Below are positions 14,237 to 21,587 of a stretch of DNA of 64,000 nucleotides, one piece after another. The DNA lies in the NCBI RefSeq assembly GCF_021228125.1, contig NZ_JAJQQS010000014.1, forward strand, positions 1 through 64,000, given 5' to 3'. Every line of letters starts with the position of its first letter. Position 1 is the first letter of the stretch. The position numbers and the translations under genes were made by a program. Under the pieces are notes generated by a model. That model saw only the letters and a program-made list of their open reading frames with translations. It did no database searches and had not been told where the DNA came from. The DNA comes from Streptomyces albireticuli (GTDB taxonomy: Bacteria; Actinomycetota; Actinomycetes; Streptomycetales; Streptomycetaceae).

Positions 14237-15234
14237 AGGTTCTCCAGGTGGACACGGAGGACGCGGGTGGGTTCGCCGCGGTAGGGCTCGGGGTCGAGGC
14301 CGGGGTCGGCGGCCAGAGCTGCCGTCTTCCAGCTGATCTGTCCGGGCTGAGGACGCCAGGAGTAGGCGAGTTCGCCGCGGGTGTGGACGTCGGTGGCGTC
14401 GCCGGCGATGGCCTTGAGCCGGTTCTCCGCCTCCAGCAGGGCGATCTCGGCGGCGGCGATCTCCTGCTTGGCGACGGCCCGCTGCTGGAGGAGCCACTCG
14501 ACCTCGGTGGCGTCGGCGACGACCACGTCCCGGGTGGGGTGGGCGTGGAGGCGGTCGAGAAGCTGGCCGGTGGCGTGGGAGCCGTCGACCGGGGGCTGCT
14601 GCCGGGATTCGACCCAGCCCCAGAACTCCTCTGCGATCGCAGCGAGATCGGCGATTAGTTCCTCGTCGCGCTCCAGGCGGTGGACGAGGGTACGCTGCCC
14701 GCCAATCAGGGCCACGGTGTAGGCGTAGTCCCAGCCGGTCACGGCGAGGTAGTGCTGGACCTGGACCTGCACGTCGACCGGTGGCTCGTCGAGCCAGTCC
14801 TTGAGCGCGTAGGACGAGCGGGACTTCAGCTCGACGACACCGGGAAGGCCGTCGTCCTCGGTGACGCGGTCGAGGTTGGCGATCCACGGTCGGCTCGGGT
14901 GGCGGAGGGTGCCGGGGCCGTCGACGGCGAGGAGGCCGGTGAGGGCGGTGAAGCGGGTCGCGATGAGGGGTTCGAGGGCGTGGCCCATCAGGGCGGCCTC
15001 ATCGAGCACCGGGTCGTTGCGGCGGGGCACCGGGCGGCCGACCTTGGAGAACCAGATCTCCAGCGGGCTGGTGTAGGGGTTGAGGCCGCAGATCGCTGCC
15101 ATGTCCGAGCCGCCGAGACCGGTTCGGCGGACCGCGTGCCAGTCTGCGGAAGGTGCGTTGGCAGCGAGGACGATCTGGGCGCCGGAGGGGTAGGCGAGAG
15201 GCGGTGAGCCTCCGAGGGGGCCAGTGTTGCCCAT
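14233..15234 (-). CDS. YqaJ-family viral recombinase (exonuclease)
   Basis: A 333-residue YqaJ/lambda-Exo-type nuclease that resects double-stranded ends for RecT. Hallmarks are WHAVRRTGLGGSDMAAICGL, YTSPLEIWFSKVGR, the conserved Glu region ALEPLIATRF, D in ANLDRV and the catalytic GVVELKSRSS (E-x-K). The following VDVQVQVQHYLAVTGWDYAY supplies the bridging Q. The C-terminus adds a coiled region (VAKQEIAAAEIALLEAENRL) typical of actinophage versions. It is the first gene of the transcript after two terminators. Confidence 0.88.
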   Translation of the reverse strand: MGNTGPLGGSPPLAYPSGAQIVLAANAPSADWHAVRRTGLGGSDMAAICGLNPYTSPLEIWFSKVGRPVPRRNDPVLDEAALMGHALEPLIATRFTALTGLLAVDGPGTLRHPSRPWIANLDRVTEDDGLPGVVELKSRSSYALKDWLDEPPVDVQVQVQHYLAVTGWDYAYTVALIGGQRTLVHRLERDEELIADLAAIAEEFWGWVESRQQPPVDGSHATGQLLDRLHAHPTRDVVVADATEVEWLLQQRAVAKQEIAAAEIALLEAENRLKAIAGDATDVHTRGELAYSWRPQPGQISWKTAALAADPGLDPEPYRGEPTRVLRVHLENL

Positions 15235-15263
15235 GGGGTTTCCCTTCAGGGTGTGCTGAGGGA

Positions 15264-15359
15264 GGCCACCCCGCCCCGGAGAGGGGAGGCGGGGCGAGGT
15301 GGCCGGTCAGGTGGTGTGGGGGTCCGCCGCCGGGGCCGCTGTCATCCCCGGCGGCGGAC
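15264..15359 (-). terminator. Tandem terminators separating two early transcripts
   Basis: Reading leftward after the stop at 15371, a perfect 14-bp stem (GTCCGCCGCCGGGG 15322-15335 with CCCCGGCGGCGGAC 15346-15359) is followed by a second hairpin (GGCCACC 15264-15270 with GGTGGCC 15298-15304, inner GC pairs). They separate the antirepressor/micro-gene transcript from the YqaJ-RecT-replication transcript. Confidence 0.75.
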
Positions 15360-15370
15360 AGATCACGGGG

Positions 15371-15478
15371 CTAGCGGTCATCCCACTCGTCGCCCGACCG
15401 GTCCGGCAGGCAGCCGAAGACGGCGACGATGACGGCGATGAGCCCGATGAGCAGCCATCCGGCCAGGGCGAGGCTCAT
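15371..15478 (-). CDS. 35-residue membrane micro-protein
   Basis: MSLALAGWLLIGLIAVIVAV is a single transmembrane helix, followed by FGCLPDRSGDEWDDR. The ATG follows GAGGGCGG and overlaps the upstream stop by 4 nt. It is the last gene before the tandem terminators. Confidence 0.5.
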   Translation of the reverse strand: MSLALAGWLLIGLIAVIVAVFGCLPDRSGDEWDDR

Positions 15479-15642
15479 GCCGCCCTCCTCTGCTGTGGAA
15501 CGGCCGGCCGGGCCTGGCCGTAGGCGGGGTGGGCGAGCTGCTGGTCGAGCGGCACACACAGGTGACAGGCCCGCGGGTCGTGGCCGGTGCACCGGCAGTC
15601 CTCGAACGTGCGGCGGCAAGTGGGGCAACGGTGACGGTTCAT
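15475..15642 (-). CDS. 55-residue Cys-rich zinc-finger protein
   Basis: MNRHRCPTCRRTFEDCRCTG followed by ACHLC gives CxxC, CxC and CxxC pairs, enough for one or two zinc sites. A basic tail ends the protein. The start and stop each overlap a neighbour by 4 nt. Confidence 0.5.
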   Translation of the reverse strand: MNRHRCPTCRRTFEDCRCTGHDPRACHLCVPLDQQLAHPAYGQARPAVPQQRRAA

Positions 15643-15785
15643 GACGCACCGTCCCGGTGGTCGGCGCTCCCGACGCGGGCCTGCTGTCGGGCGGCGAAGC
15701 CCCTCGCCCAGATGCAGAACCGGACGACCAGGAAGGTCACCGCCCACAGCAGCAGGGTCCACAGGAGCATCTCGGTGTCGGACAT
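15639..15785 (-). CDS. 48-residue single-pass membrane protein
   Basis: MSDTEMLLWTLLLWAVTFLV is a membrane helix starting near residue 6, with a basic C-terminal side (WARGFAARQQARVG). It overlaps neighbours by 4 nt and by TGATG. The function is unknown. Confidence 0.5.
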   Translation of the reverse strand: MSDTEMLLWTLLLWAVTFLVVRFCIWARGFAARQQARVGSADHRDGAS

Positions 15786-15898
15786 CACGCACCCCCTTCC
15801 CGGTCGTTGTGGCGGAAGAGCCACACGAGCCAAGCCAGTTGGTGCCACGGCGTCGCCGCCAGGGCGACCGCCCAGAGGGCGAGGACGAACCAGATCAC
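15785..15898 (-). CDS. 37-residue membrane micro-protein
   Basis: VIWFVLALWAVALAATPWHQ, then LAWLVWLFRHNDREGGA: a Trp-rich membrane helix and amphipathic end. GTG 15898 overlaps the stop of the upstream 218-residue gene by 4 nt. Confidence 0.45.
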   Translation of the reverse strand: MIWFVLALWAVALAATPWHQLAWLVWLFRHNDREGGA

Positions 15899-16551
15899 GC
15901 GGCACCTCCGGCAGCGGAGAAGGGCTCGGGGAGCCGGAGACTGTCCTCGGGAGCGGACACCGCGGGGCTCTGCTTCATGGCGTCGTACTGGGCAATGCCC
16001 CACACGATCGCGTGGCAGGCCCACAGGAAGTCCGGCTTGTAGTCGCAGAAGTCCCACTCCCAGACGTCGCTGAACTCGTAGCCGGAGTGAGCGAAGTCCT
16101 CCACGATGGTGCGGGCCCGGTGCTCGTCGCCAAGGTCCTCGTTGAGAACCCAGGTGCGGAGCGCCTTTCCCGTCCCGGGCGGGACACCATCCCAGCGGGC
16201 ATCCGCGACGAACTGCTCCACGACAAGCTGCCGCAGCAGGGTCTCGGAGTACTCCTTCACCGAGTGCCGACCGCCACCAAGCTTCTCCGCCCAGTAGTGC
16301 GGGTTGATGCCGAAGTCTCGATCGGCGCGGAAAAACTGGAACATGTCGGTCAGGCGGCTGAAGACGTAGCCGTCTCCGACGTCTCCACGCATCGCCAGGG
16401 ACCCGGGCCACGTGACCAGCTCGAACCAGTACTCCGAGCTGCGCGGGGCCATGAACCACAGGTGCCGGTACAGGCCGTCGTCGTGGAGCACCGTCATCTC
16501 GTGCTGGGCGGTGTCGCGCATGAAGCGCTCGGCGATCTCGTCGGTGCTCAT
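15895..16551 (-). CDS. Hypothetical element protein (aromatic-rich)
   Basis: A 218-residue acidic, aromatic-rich protein: MSTDEIAERFMRDTAQHEMT, LYRHLWFMAPRSSEYWFELV, then FSRLTDMFQFFRADRDFGIN and DVWEWDFCDYKPDFLWACHA. The composition suggests a compact globular protein; no catalytic motif is recognised. ATG 16551 is preferred over an upstream in-frame start because the 4-nt overlap with the next micro-protein would otherwise be lost. Confidence 0.5.
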   Translation of the reverse strand: MSTDEIAERFMRDTAQHEMTVLHDDGLYRHLWFMAPRSSEYWFELVTWPGSLAMRGDVGDGYVFSRLTDMFQFFRADRDFGINPHYWAEKLGGGRHSVKEYSETLLRQLVVEQFVADARWDGVPPGTGKALRTWVLNEDLGDEHRARTIVEDFAHSGYEFSDVWEWDFCDYKPDFLWACHAIVWGIAQYDAMKQSPAVSAPEDSLRLPEPFSAAGGAA

Positions 16552-16655
16552 CGGTCCCCCTTGCTGAGGTGGTGGCCGACTGCACACAGGGCGGCACCGG
16601 CGAGGAAGAGGAGCAGGCCAGCAGCGGCGGCCCTGACCGCGAATGGCGGGATCAC
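16548..16655 (-). CDS. 35-residue membrane micro-protein
   Basis: VIPPFAVRAAAAGLLLFLAG, then AALCAVGHHLSKGDR: one transmembrane helix with a short basic tail. GTG 16655 and the TGA overlap neighbours by 4 nt each. Confidence 0.45.
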   Translation of the reverse strand: MIPPFAVRAAAAGLLLFLAGAALCAVGHHLSKGDR

Positions 16656-17038
16656 GCGGCACCCCCGAAGACATCGCGCGGGCTGGGGGCGCGGAGGGCG
16701 CGCCGGTAGTCCTCGGCCCGCAGCGGGCGCTGTTCCGGCAGCAGCGGCCCGTGGAACCACCACAGATCGGTGAGCGGCACCGGCACCCGCTCGGCAGCGG
16801 CCATGTCCGGCTCGTCGCCCGGCCGGGGCACGAACCGCATCAGCGGGGACCCCTGGCCGTCGCGGCGCCCGGTCCACGCCCACCGGCCACCCGTCGCATC
16901 CACGAGCCGCCGACCCAGGTCGAACACAGTGCCGTCGATCTCGTGGGTCTCGTCAATCACCCTCACCAACTGCTGCCTGTCCCGGACCGGCAGACCCGGC
17001 CTGCCAGCCGCCGCGGTCAGATCGTCGAGGATGCTCAC
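16652..17038 (-). CDS. phiSA1p31-related protein
   Basis: A 128-residue protein whose centre (EIDGTVFDLGRRLVDATGGR, WAWTGRRDGQGSPLMRFV) and end (PLTDLWWFHGPLLPE) match the phiSA1p31-related family found in Streptomyces phages and integrated elements. The W-x-W-T-G and PLMR residues are the recognisable core. The family has no established function. The start and stop are coupled by 4-nt overlaps to neighbouring genes. Confidence 0.6.
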   Translation of the reverse strand: MSILDDLTAAAGRPGLPVRDRQQLVRVIDETHEIDGTVFDLGRRLVDATGGRWAWTGRRDGQGSPLMRFVPRPGDEPDMAAAERVPVPLTDLWWFHGPLLPEQRPLRAEDYRRALRAPSPRDVFGGAA

Positions 17039-17373
17039 GACTCCTCCTGAAGGTCATCTGGGAGGAAGGCCGTCAGGCGCAGCTTGGCCCCGTCGAAGGC
17101 GCCGTCCGTGGTCAGCCACGTGCTCCCGCGCCCGCTTGCCGCCTTCACGGTCTCCGAAGCGATGCCCAGGGCCTGCCGCCACGTCTCAAAGGCTGCCTTC
17201 GTGCTGCCGGACGTCTCGTCGCCTAACGTCTCGGGGTGCAGCGAGACATCCAGTCGGCCCGGATAGATCGGCGAGATCTGCATGGAGGCAACGGGCAGGT
17301 TGCCGTGCTCCACCATCAGCCGGCGCAGCGCCTCTGCGGGAACCGACAAGTCGGCCAGGGTTCGGGTCGTCAC
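17035..17373 (-). CDS. Hypothetical element protein
   Basis: A 112-residue protein starting VTTRTLADLSVPAEALRRLM, with alternating strands (VASMQISPIYPGRLDVSLHP, KLRLTAFLP) around a helix (KAAFETWRQALGIASETVKA). The beta-alpha-beta layout suggests a small folded domain; no family is recognised. GTG 17373 overlaps the 58-residue gene stop by 4 nt. Confidence 0.45.
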   Translation of the reverse strand: MTTRTLADLSVPAEALRRLMVEHGNLPVASMQISPIYPGRLDVSLHPETLGDETSGSTKAAFETWRQALGIASETVKAASGRGSTWLTTDGAFDGAKLRLTAFLPDDLQEES

Positions 17374-17546
17374 GACGTGCCTCCGGTCTTGGGGTGGGCG
17401 ATGCCCGGCAGGGGCACGCAGGTGTCCGGGTCCGGGTCGAGGAGATGCCGCTGCTCGGCGAGTCGGCCATCCGTGACAGGCATGGCCTGCTGCAGGGAGT
17501 CCAGGAGCATCGCGGCCGTCAGGCGCGGGTCGGTCGTCGTCGCCAT
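17370..17546 (-). CDS. 58-residue hypothetical protein
   Basis: MATTTDPRLTAAMLLDSLQQ, then AMPVTDGRLAEQRHLLDPDP and a Pro-rich tail ending KTGGTS. It fills the space between two larger genes and overlaps both (TGATG upstream, GTGA downstream). That arrangement, with consistent codon bias, supports translation. The function is unknown. Confidence 0.5.
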   Translation of the reverse strand: MATTTDPRLTAAMLLDSLQQAMPVTDGRLAEQRHLLDPDPDTCVPLPGIAHPKTGGTS

Positions 17547-17800
17547 CACCGGTCACCGCCGGCGGCCATGCGCTCCAGCAGACGAGCGGCATCGAGGAGG
17601 CCGATGTTCTCGGAGACCTGCGCCGCGGCCCGCGAGGAGGAGAAGGTCTTCTCGAAAGAGCGGATACCGAGAACCGCATTCGCGGCCTCGCGCAGCACCT
17701 CGGCGCGGTGGGCCTCGAGCAGGTCCTCCGCCGTCGCGTCGCCGACGGTGCTCGCCTCGGCTACCCGGAGGCCGGCCAGGATGTTGTCGCGGGCGCTCAT
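17546..17800 (-). CDS. 84-residue helical protein
   Basis: MSARDNILAGLRVAEASTVG, then helices HRAEVLREAANAVLGIRSFE and LLDAARLLERMAAGGDR. This looks like the small helical proteins often encoded beside phage antirepressors. GTG 17803 is an alternative start. The function is unknown. Confidence 0.45.
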   Translation of the reverse strand: MSARDNILAGLRVAEASTVGDATAEDLLEAHRAEVLREAANAVLGIRSFEKTFSSSRAAAQVSENIGLLDAARLLERMAAGGDR

Positions 17801-18612
17801 CACGCACCCCCGAGCTGGGCCTGTACGGGGAACTGAGCGGCGTAGTGCCGGGCCCACGTCGTCTCGAAGACCGGGCGGTCCCGCTCCGTCCAGGCGTAGG
17901 TCTCACGCACGGATCCGTCCGGCAGGTCCGTCTGCCGCTTGCCCGGCTTCTTCCCATGCTCGGCCTCGTACAGGGCCGCGGCACGCCGGCCGAACCACGA
18001 CTGGACCGTGGTGATATCCCTACGCTTCAGGCTCTTGGACTTCAGGAAGTCCGGCACGTACAGCGGGGCATCCAGCGGATCCACCTCGGGCTCCTCACCC
18101 AGGGCACGGGCCGCGACCAGGCGGGCCTTCGTCTCCAGCCAGGAGGCGTCTACGATGCCGGAAAGGACCTTCAGCACCTCGGCCTGGCTCTTCGCCTGGG
18201 AGATCAGCGAGTCGAGCTGGTCCCTCGAAGCGCTCGGGTTGATCGCGCCGCCCCGCGTCCAGTACGCCTCGATCACGTCGGCCGTCTCGGTTTGGAAAGC
18301 GATCAGGGTCTGGCGGTGCTCCTCGACGACGCGCTGCTCGTTGACCGTGGCCAGCAGCATCAGGAACGTGCGGACCGGGACGACGGCCATGAAGCGTGTC
18401 TTTCCGTCCTCCGCAACCATGGGGCTCTGCCCCACGGTTGCCCACGACCGCTCCTTGAGCTTCTTCAACTGGGTGGAGTAGTCGAGGCCGAGCTCCTCGA
18501 TCGCGGGCCGCAGCACGATGTGCGGCTGGCCGTCGAGGTCGACGGTCTGGAGAGATCCGGCGGTCAGGTCGAGTTTCACGACCTCACGTGACGTGGGTGA
18601 TGATGTGGACAT
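17800..18612 (-). CDS. Phage antirepressor (P22_AR_N-type N-terminus)
   Basis: A 270-residue protein with the phage antirepressor N-terminal domain. VVKLDLTAGSLQTVDLDGQP, then HIVLRPAIEELGLDYSTQLK and FMAVVPVRTFLMLLATVNEQ form the diagnostic segments (about residues 10-100). Residues 100-170 are helical, and the C-terminal part (LKRRDITTVQSWFGRRAAAL) looks like a second DNA- or protein-binding module. Antirepressors inactivate the lysogenic repressor and so trigger induction. ATG 18612 follows GAGGAG. It starts the micro-gene transcript. Confidence 0.8.
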   Translation of the reverse strand: MSTSSPTSREVVKLDLTAGSLQTVDLDGQPHIVLRPAIEELGLDYSTQLKKLKERSWATVGQSPMVAEDGKTRFMAVVPVRTFLMLLATVNEQRVVEEHRQTLIAFQTETADVIEAYWTRGGAINPSASRDQLDSLISQAKSQAEVLKVLSGIVDASWLETKARLVAARALGEEPEVDPLDAPLYVPDFLKSKSLKRRDITTVQSWFGRRAAALYEAEHGKKPGKRQTDLPDGSVRETYAWTERDRPVFETTWARHYAAQFPVQAQLGGA

Positions 18613-18651
18613 GGTCCACTCCTCTTCTCGACGGTTTCGGTGTGGATCACA

Positions 18652-18690
18652 GGGCCCGCTGCCGGTGTGTGAGAGCCCGGCGGTGGGCCC
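18652..18690 (-). terminator. Hairpin terminator after the excisionase gene
   Basis: GGGCCCGCTGCCGG (18652-18665) pairs with CCGGCGGTGGGCCC (18677-18690), with two G-U wobbles. It lies 10 nt beyond the excisionase stop and upstream of the antirepressor gene, so it may also act as a readthrough-controlled switch. Confidence 0.55.
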
Positions 18691-18699
18691 GCATACCGC

Positions 18700-18987
18700 C
18701 TAAGCGGCGCGCTGGGCGGGACCGCGGGAGCCGAGGCGCGCCTCAGCGGGCCGCATCTCGGGCTTGGCCTGCTTCGCCCGCTCTTCTTGCTTGGCGATGT
18801 ACTCGTCGATGGCTTCGACGCGCGCGACGACTCGCTTGCCGAGACGGAAGGACTCGGGCCCCTCCTTTCGCATGCGCCACTTGCGGTAGGTGGCGGGGGT
18901 GATTCCCAGCCGGGTGGCGATCCCGGGGCCGGCCTTTGTGTCCTGGATGTAGAGCAGACCTTCCGGCGGTGCGCTGGGTCCGGGCAT
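18700..18987 (-). CDS. AlpA/Xis-like excisionase
   Basis: A 95-residue protein with the core GPGIATRLGITPATYRKWRM (about residues 21-40), a helix-turn-helix ending with SFRLGKRVVARVEAIDEYIA. This matches the AlpA/MerR-like DNA-binding fold of excisionases that bend attachment-site DNA for the tyrosine integrase. Its start overlaps the XRE gene stop (TGATG), so regulator and excisionase are co-transcribed divergently from the repressor. Confidence 0.75.
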   Translation of the reverse strand: MPGPSAPPEGLLYIQDTKAGPGIATRLGITPATYRKWRMRKEGPESFRLGKRVVARVEAIDEYIAKQEERAKQAKPEMRPAEARLGSRGPAQRAA

Positions 18988-19277
18988 CAGGGCTCCTTCG
19001 GGAGAGTGTGTGATTCTGGAGCCGATACGGTCTGATTCGGAGACGGTGGGGGCGCGAAGAGCACCAGGACGGCGACACCGACAGCCTCCGCGATCGCGTG
19101 GGCGATGGCCGGGTCACAGTCGACCTGCCTACCGCTGAGCAGGTGGCCGATCGTCGAGTGGTGGCTGAGTCCGACGGCCTGGGCGAGGGATCGCACAGTG
19201 AATGGGGTTCCCCGCCCGGGGTGGTGCATCGCGAACTGAAGCCACTCTCTGTTCCTGACCGCGTAGCGCACTCTCAA
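18987..19277 (-). CDS. XRE-family Cro-like regulator
   Basis: A 96-residue protein with a helix-turn-helix: FTVRSLAQAVGLSHHSTIGH then LLSGRQVDCDPAIAHAIAEA. It diverges from the larger repressor gene and precedes the excisionase, which is the position of a Cro-type switch protein. TTG 19277 is favoured because GGAG lies 5 nt upstream; GTG 19271 is possible. Operator repeats (19331-19419) lie in the divergent region. Confidence 0.75.
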   Translation of the reverse strand: MRVRYAVRNREWLQFAMHHPGRGTPFTVRSLAQAVGLSHHSTIGHLLSGRQVDCDPAIAHAIAEAVGVAVLVLFAPPPSPNQTVSAPESHTLPKEP

Positions 19278-19330
19278 CGTCTCTCCATCGGAACGAAATG
19301 GCTACCGACAGGAACAGTGAAGCAGGCCAA

Positions 19331-19419
19331 AGACGAAACGTCTACAGATCCGAACGGCTTGATGTGAAGTTTTCGCGGGAGGGCGGGCTGGATAGCATTG
19401 ATCTGTAGACGAATCGTCT
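19331..19419. promoter_or_regulatory. Divergent lysogeny-switch operators
   Basis: Two near-identical 13-bp palindromes, AGACGAAACGTCT (19331-19343) and AGACGAATCGTCT (19407-19419), flank the space between the XRE gene and the repressor. They sit inside a perfect 12-bp inverted repeat CGTCTACAGATC (19339-19350) / GATCTGTAGACG (19400-19411). A third copy (AGACAGATCGTCT) occurs at 20005-20017. This is the pattern of a multi-operator phage immunity region. Confidence 0.65.
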
Positions 19420-19519
19420 GCGACGGGGAATGGTTGTACGGCCTGGCCTGCGGCTCGCAGAGCCGGATTGGCCTACGAGAGAGACAGTCGGTGTGGGTGA
19501 GATGCGAAAGGATGAGCGC

Positions 19520-19981
19520 ATGGAGGCTTCGGCCCCCAGTGGTGCCGGGCGTGACAACGTGACCCGCGAAGACCTTCCCGGCGAGCTGGCCCGTGACATG
19601 GACCGGGATCACCTCAGCCGCCTCGTCAGGGAGGTCAACGACGGCGGCGTCTCGTACCAGGGGATGGCCGACAAGGCGAAGGATCCCGAGTCGGGAGAGA
19701 CCGTCTCCAAGGCGTACCTCCAGAAGATGGCCACCAACGCGGTCTTGGCAGCACCCACACCGGCCCGCCTGCGAGCGCTGGCGGCCGCTCTGGAGAAGCC
19801 CCTCTCCGTCGTGCAGCGCGCCGCGGCGATCCAGTACCTGGACTACCGGGCCACGGAGCTCGCGGGATACGACGAGGACGTTCGCGTGATCGTGGCCCAC
19901 CTGGCCGGCATGGGGAAGTCCGAGCGCCGGAGGTGGCGCGCCATGGTCGAGGCCAGCGAGCGGGTCCCGGACGACGACTGA
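19520..19981 (+). CDS. Phage-type repressor (XRE-like helix-turn-helix)
   Basis: A 153-residue protein with a helix-turn-helix: HLSRLVREVNDGGVSYQGMA, then DKAKDPESGETVSKAYLQKM (about residues 32-75). It is followed by PARLRALAAALEKPLSVVQR and a helical C-terminus. This layout fits the immunity repressors of Streptomyces phages and integrative elements. ATG 19520 has AAAGGA 7 nt upstream; in-frame ATGs at 19502 and 19430 are alternatives. It faces away from the XRE-Xis transcript, and its putative operators flank both ends of the gene. Confidence 0.65.
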   Translation: MEASAPSGAGRDNVTREDLPGELARDMDRDHLSRLVREVNDGGVSYQGMADKAKDPESGETVSKAYLQKMATNAVLAAPTPARLRALAAALEKPLSVVQRAAAIQYLDYRATELAGYDEDVRVIVAHLAGMGKSERRRWRAMVEASERVPDDD

Positions 19982-20004
19982 TCATCCGTTGCGCTCCGAG
20001 GCGG

Positions 20005-20017
20005 AGACAGATCGTCT
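20005..20017. promoter_or_regulatory. Third operator-like palindrome upstream of the integrase genes
   Basis: AGACAGATCGTCT, followed by ACA, repeats the switch-region operator, including the GTCTACA extension found at 19340. It lies just after the repressor gene and before the integrase transcript, so one regulator could control both. Confidence 0.55.
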
Positions 20018-20122
20018 ACAAACTGTTGTGAGATCAACCACAGCAGCGGTATCTTTCCGCATCCGAGCACGATTGACTCAGGGGACCCCCCACACCCCTG
20101 TGTAAGCGCATGGGGGTACACG

Positions 20123-20404
20123 ATGCTCTCTGTCCGGTACGTGTATGGCGACGACCGCACGCTTGAGGAACCGGTCCAGATCATGGAATCGCGCGGCAAG
20201 GTCACGTTCGAGCTTCACCGGGGGCTCTTCCTCCCCGAAGGGGTAGCAGCCCTCAACTCTGTCACTCAGCAGATCCTGGCTGGAGGACAGTGGTTCCAAC
20301 TGTGGAGAGGCGAGGTCGTGTCGATGCACTCGCCGGAGATCAGGGAGTTCCGCGATGGCCGGGTACATCGAGGACCGCTGGCTGACCAAACGTCCCGACC
20401 CTGA
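20123..20404 (+). CDS. Small protein overlapping the integrase gene
   Basis: A 93-residue protein: MLSVRYVYGDDRTLEEPVQI, then strands FELHRGLFLPEG and GQWFQLWRGEVVSMHSPEI. It precedes the integrase and overlaps its first 50 nt in another frame, suggesting translational coupling. Comparable small ORFs precede integrases in several Streptomyces elements; whether they act in recombination is unknown. GGGGG lies about 6 nt before the ATG. Confidence 0.5.
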   Translation: MLSVRYVYGDDRTLEEPVQIMESRGKVTFELHRGLFLPEGVAALNSVTQQILAGGQWFQLWRGEVVSMHSPEIREFRDGRVHRGPLADQTSRP

Positions 20405-21587
20405 AACGGGCAAGAGACGCCGGACCAGCCGCTACGGGCAGGGGATGCGCTGGCGGGTAGCCGGCATCCCCGGGGTGCGGGATCGATCGTTCGAGCTCCT
20501 CGACGACGCGAAGACCTGGAAAGCGAAAACCCTGACGGACATGAAGCGTCAGGAGTTCATCGACGAGCGGGACGGCGTTATATCCGTTCGCGAGTATGTC
20601 GAGACTGTCTGGTGGCCAACGCGGCGCGACCCGGTTGGCACGGCCAAGGCGATGAAGACCAAGATCTGGAACCATCTCCTCCCCAACATAGGCCACCACT
20701 CCATGAACACCATCGACCGTGAGCACCTAGAGGCGCTGGTTGCCCGGTGGAGGGACTGCGGTTTGGCGGACAGCACCGCCGAGGTGGTCTGGATGCACGG
20801 CAGTTCCATCTTCAAGTCCGCGGTCGGGAAACGGGTGGCCCGCAACCCGTTCAGCCAACATCGCGACCTCAAGCCAAAGCCCGCTCCCAGTAAGGCTCGT
20901 GCGTGGCTGCCCGAGGAAGTGCACGCCATCCAAGCAGGTCTGGCGGAGCGGTACCGGATCACTGTCGACCTGGGTGTCGCGGCCGGCTTCCGTCAAGGCG
21001 AACGGCTCGGGTTTGATCCTGCCGACATCGACGAGAAGCGGGCGCTCCTTCTCGTTCGCCGACAGCTGCTGTGGGATCCCTCGAAGCCCTACTTCAAGCT
21101 GCCCAAAGGGCGCAAGGAACGCGAGGTGCCACTCTCTCCCGGCCTGCTGAAACGTCTGCTGGAGCACACGGCGAAGTATCCTCCGGTCAAGGTGACCTTG
21201 CCCTGGCACGGACCAGGCAACGGAGGGCGGCCGACCGTCACAGTGAACCTGATGATCAGCACTCATTTCGGCAACCCGGTCAACGCCTCACAGTTCAATA
21301 GGCGGAGCCTCAAGCCAGCCCTGGCTGCGGCTGGCATCATCGCCTCGGTTAGCGAAGACGGGGGGTGTGGAGGATGGGAGCCTTCCCGCGATGCCATGTC
21401 CCATCGCGATCGGCATACCTACGCCAGTGTGCAGCTGGCGGCTGGCGAGGATGTGGTCTCGGTGTCCCATTGGATGGGGCATTCTTCCCCCTTGGTAACC
21501 GTCAGGACATATGCGCACTTCATGCCTGACAAGGGTCGGCGGGGGCGGATCGCGATCGATGCATGGCTGAGCCAGAGCCAGTGCTGA
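20355..21587 (+). CDS. int: Tyrosine-type site-specific integrase
   Basis: A 410-residue tyrosine recombinase that would integrate and, with the excisionase, excise the element. The N-terminal arm-binding region (residues 1-70) is basic, and the core-binding domain starts near ISVREYVETVWWP (76-88). The catalytic domain shows Arg213 (GFRQGERLG), a lysine in the beta-hairpin near 249-254, His350 and Arg353 (HRDRHTYAS), His376 (WMGHSSP) and nucleophile Tyr386 (VRTYAHFMP). All catalytic positions are present, so it should be active. It ends 130 nt from the mprF-like stop, which marks the element boundary. Confidence 0.93.
   Translation: MAGYIEDRWLTKRPDPETGKRRRTSRYGQGMRWRVAGIPGVRDRSFELLDDAKTWKAKTLTDMKRQEFIDERDGVISVREYVETVWWPTRRDPVGTAKAMKTKIWNHLLPNIGHHSMNTIDREHLEALVARWRDCGLADSTAEVVWMHGSSIFKSAVGKRVARNPFSQHRDLKPKPAPSKARAWLPEEVHAIQAGLAERYRITVDLGVAAGFRQGERLGFDPADIDEKRALLLVRRQLLWDPSKPYFKLPKGRKEREVPLSPGLLKRLLEHTAKYPPVKVTLPWHGPGNGGRPTVTVNLMISTHFGNPVNASQFNRRSLKPALAAAGIIASVSEDGGCGGWEPSRDAMSHRDRHTYASVQLAAGEDVVSVSHWMGHSSPLVTVRTYAHFMPDKGRRGRIAIDAWLSQSQC

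Noticed and set aside
15895..16674. Alternative longer N-terminus for the 218-residue element protein
   Set aside because: The upstream extension overlaps a micro-gene and is Arg/Pro-rich; ATG 16551 fits the 4-nt-overlap chain.
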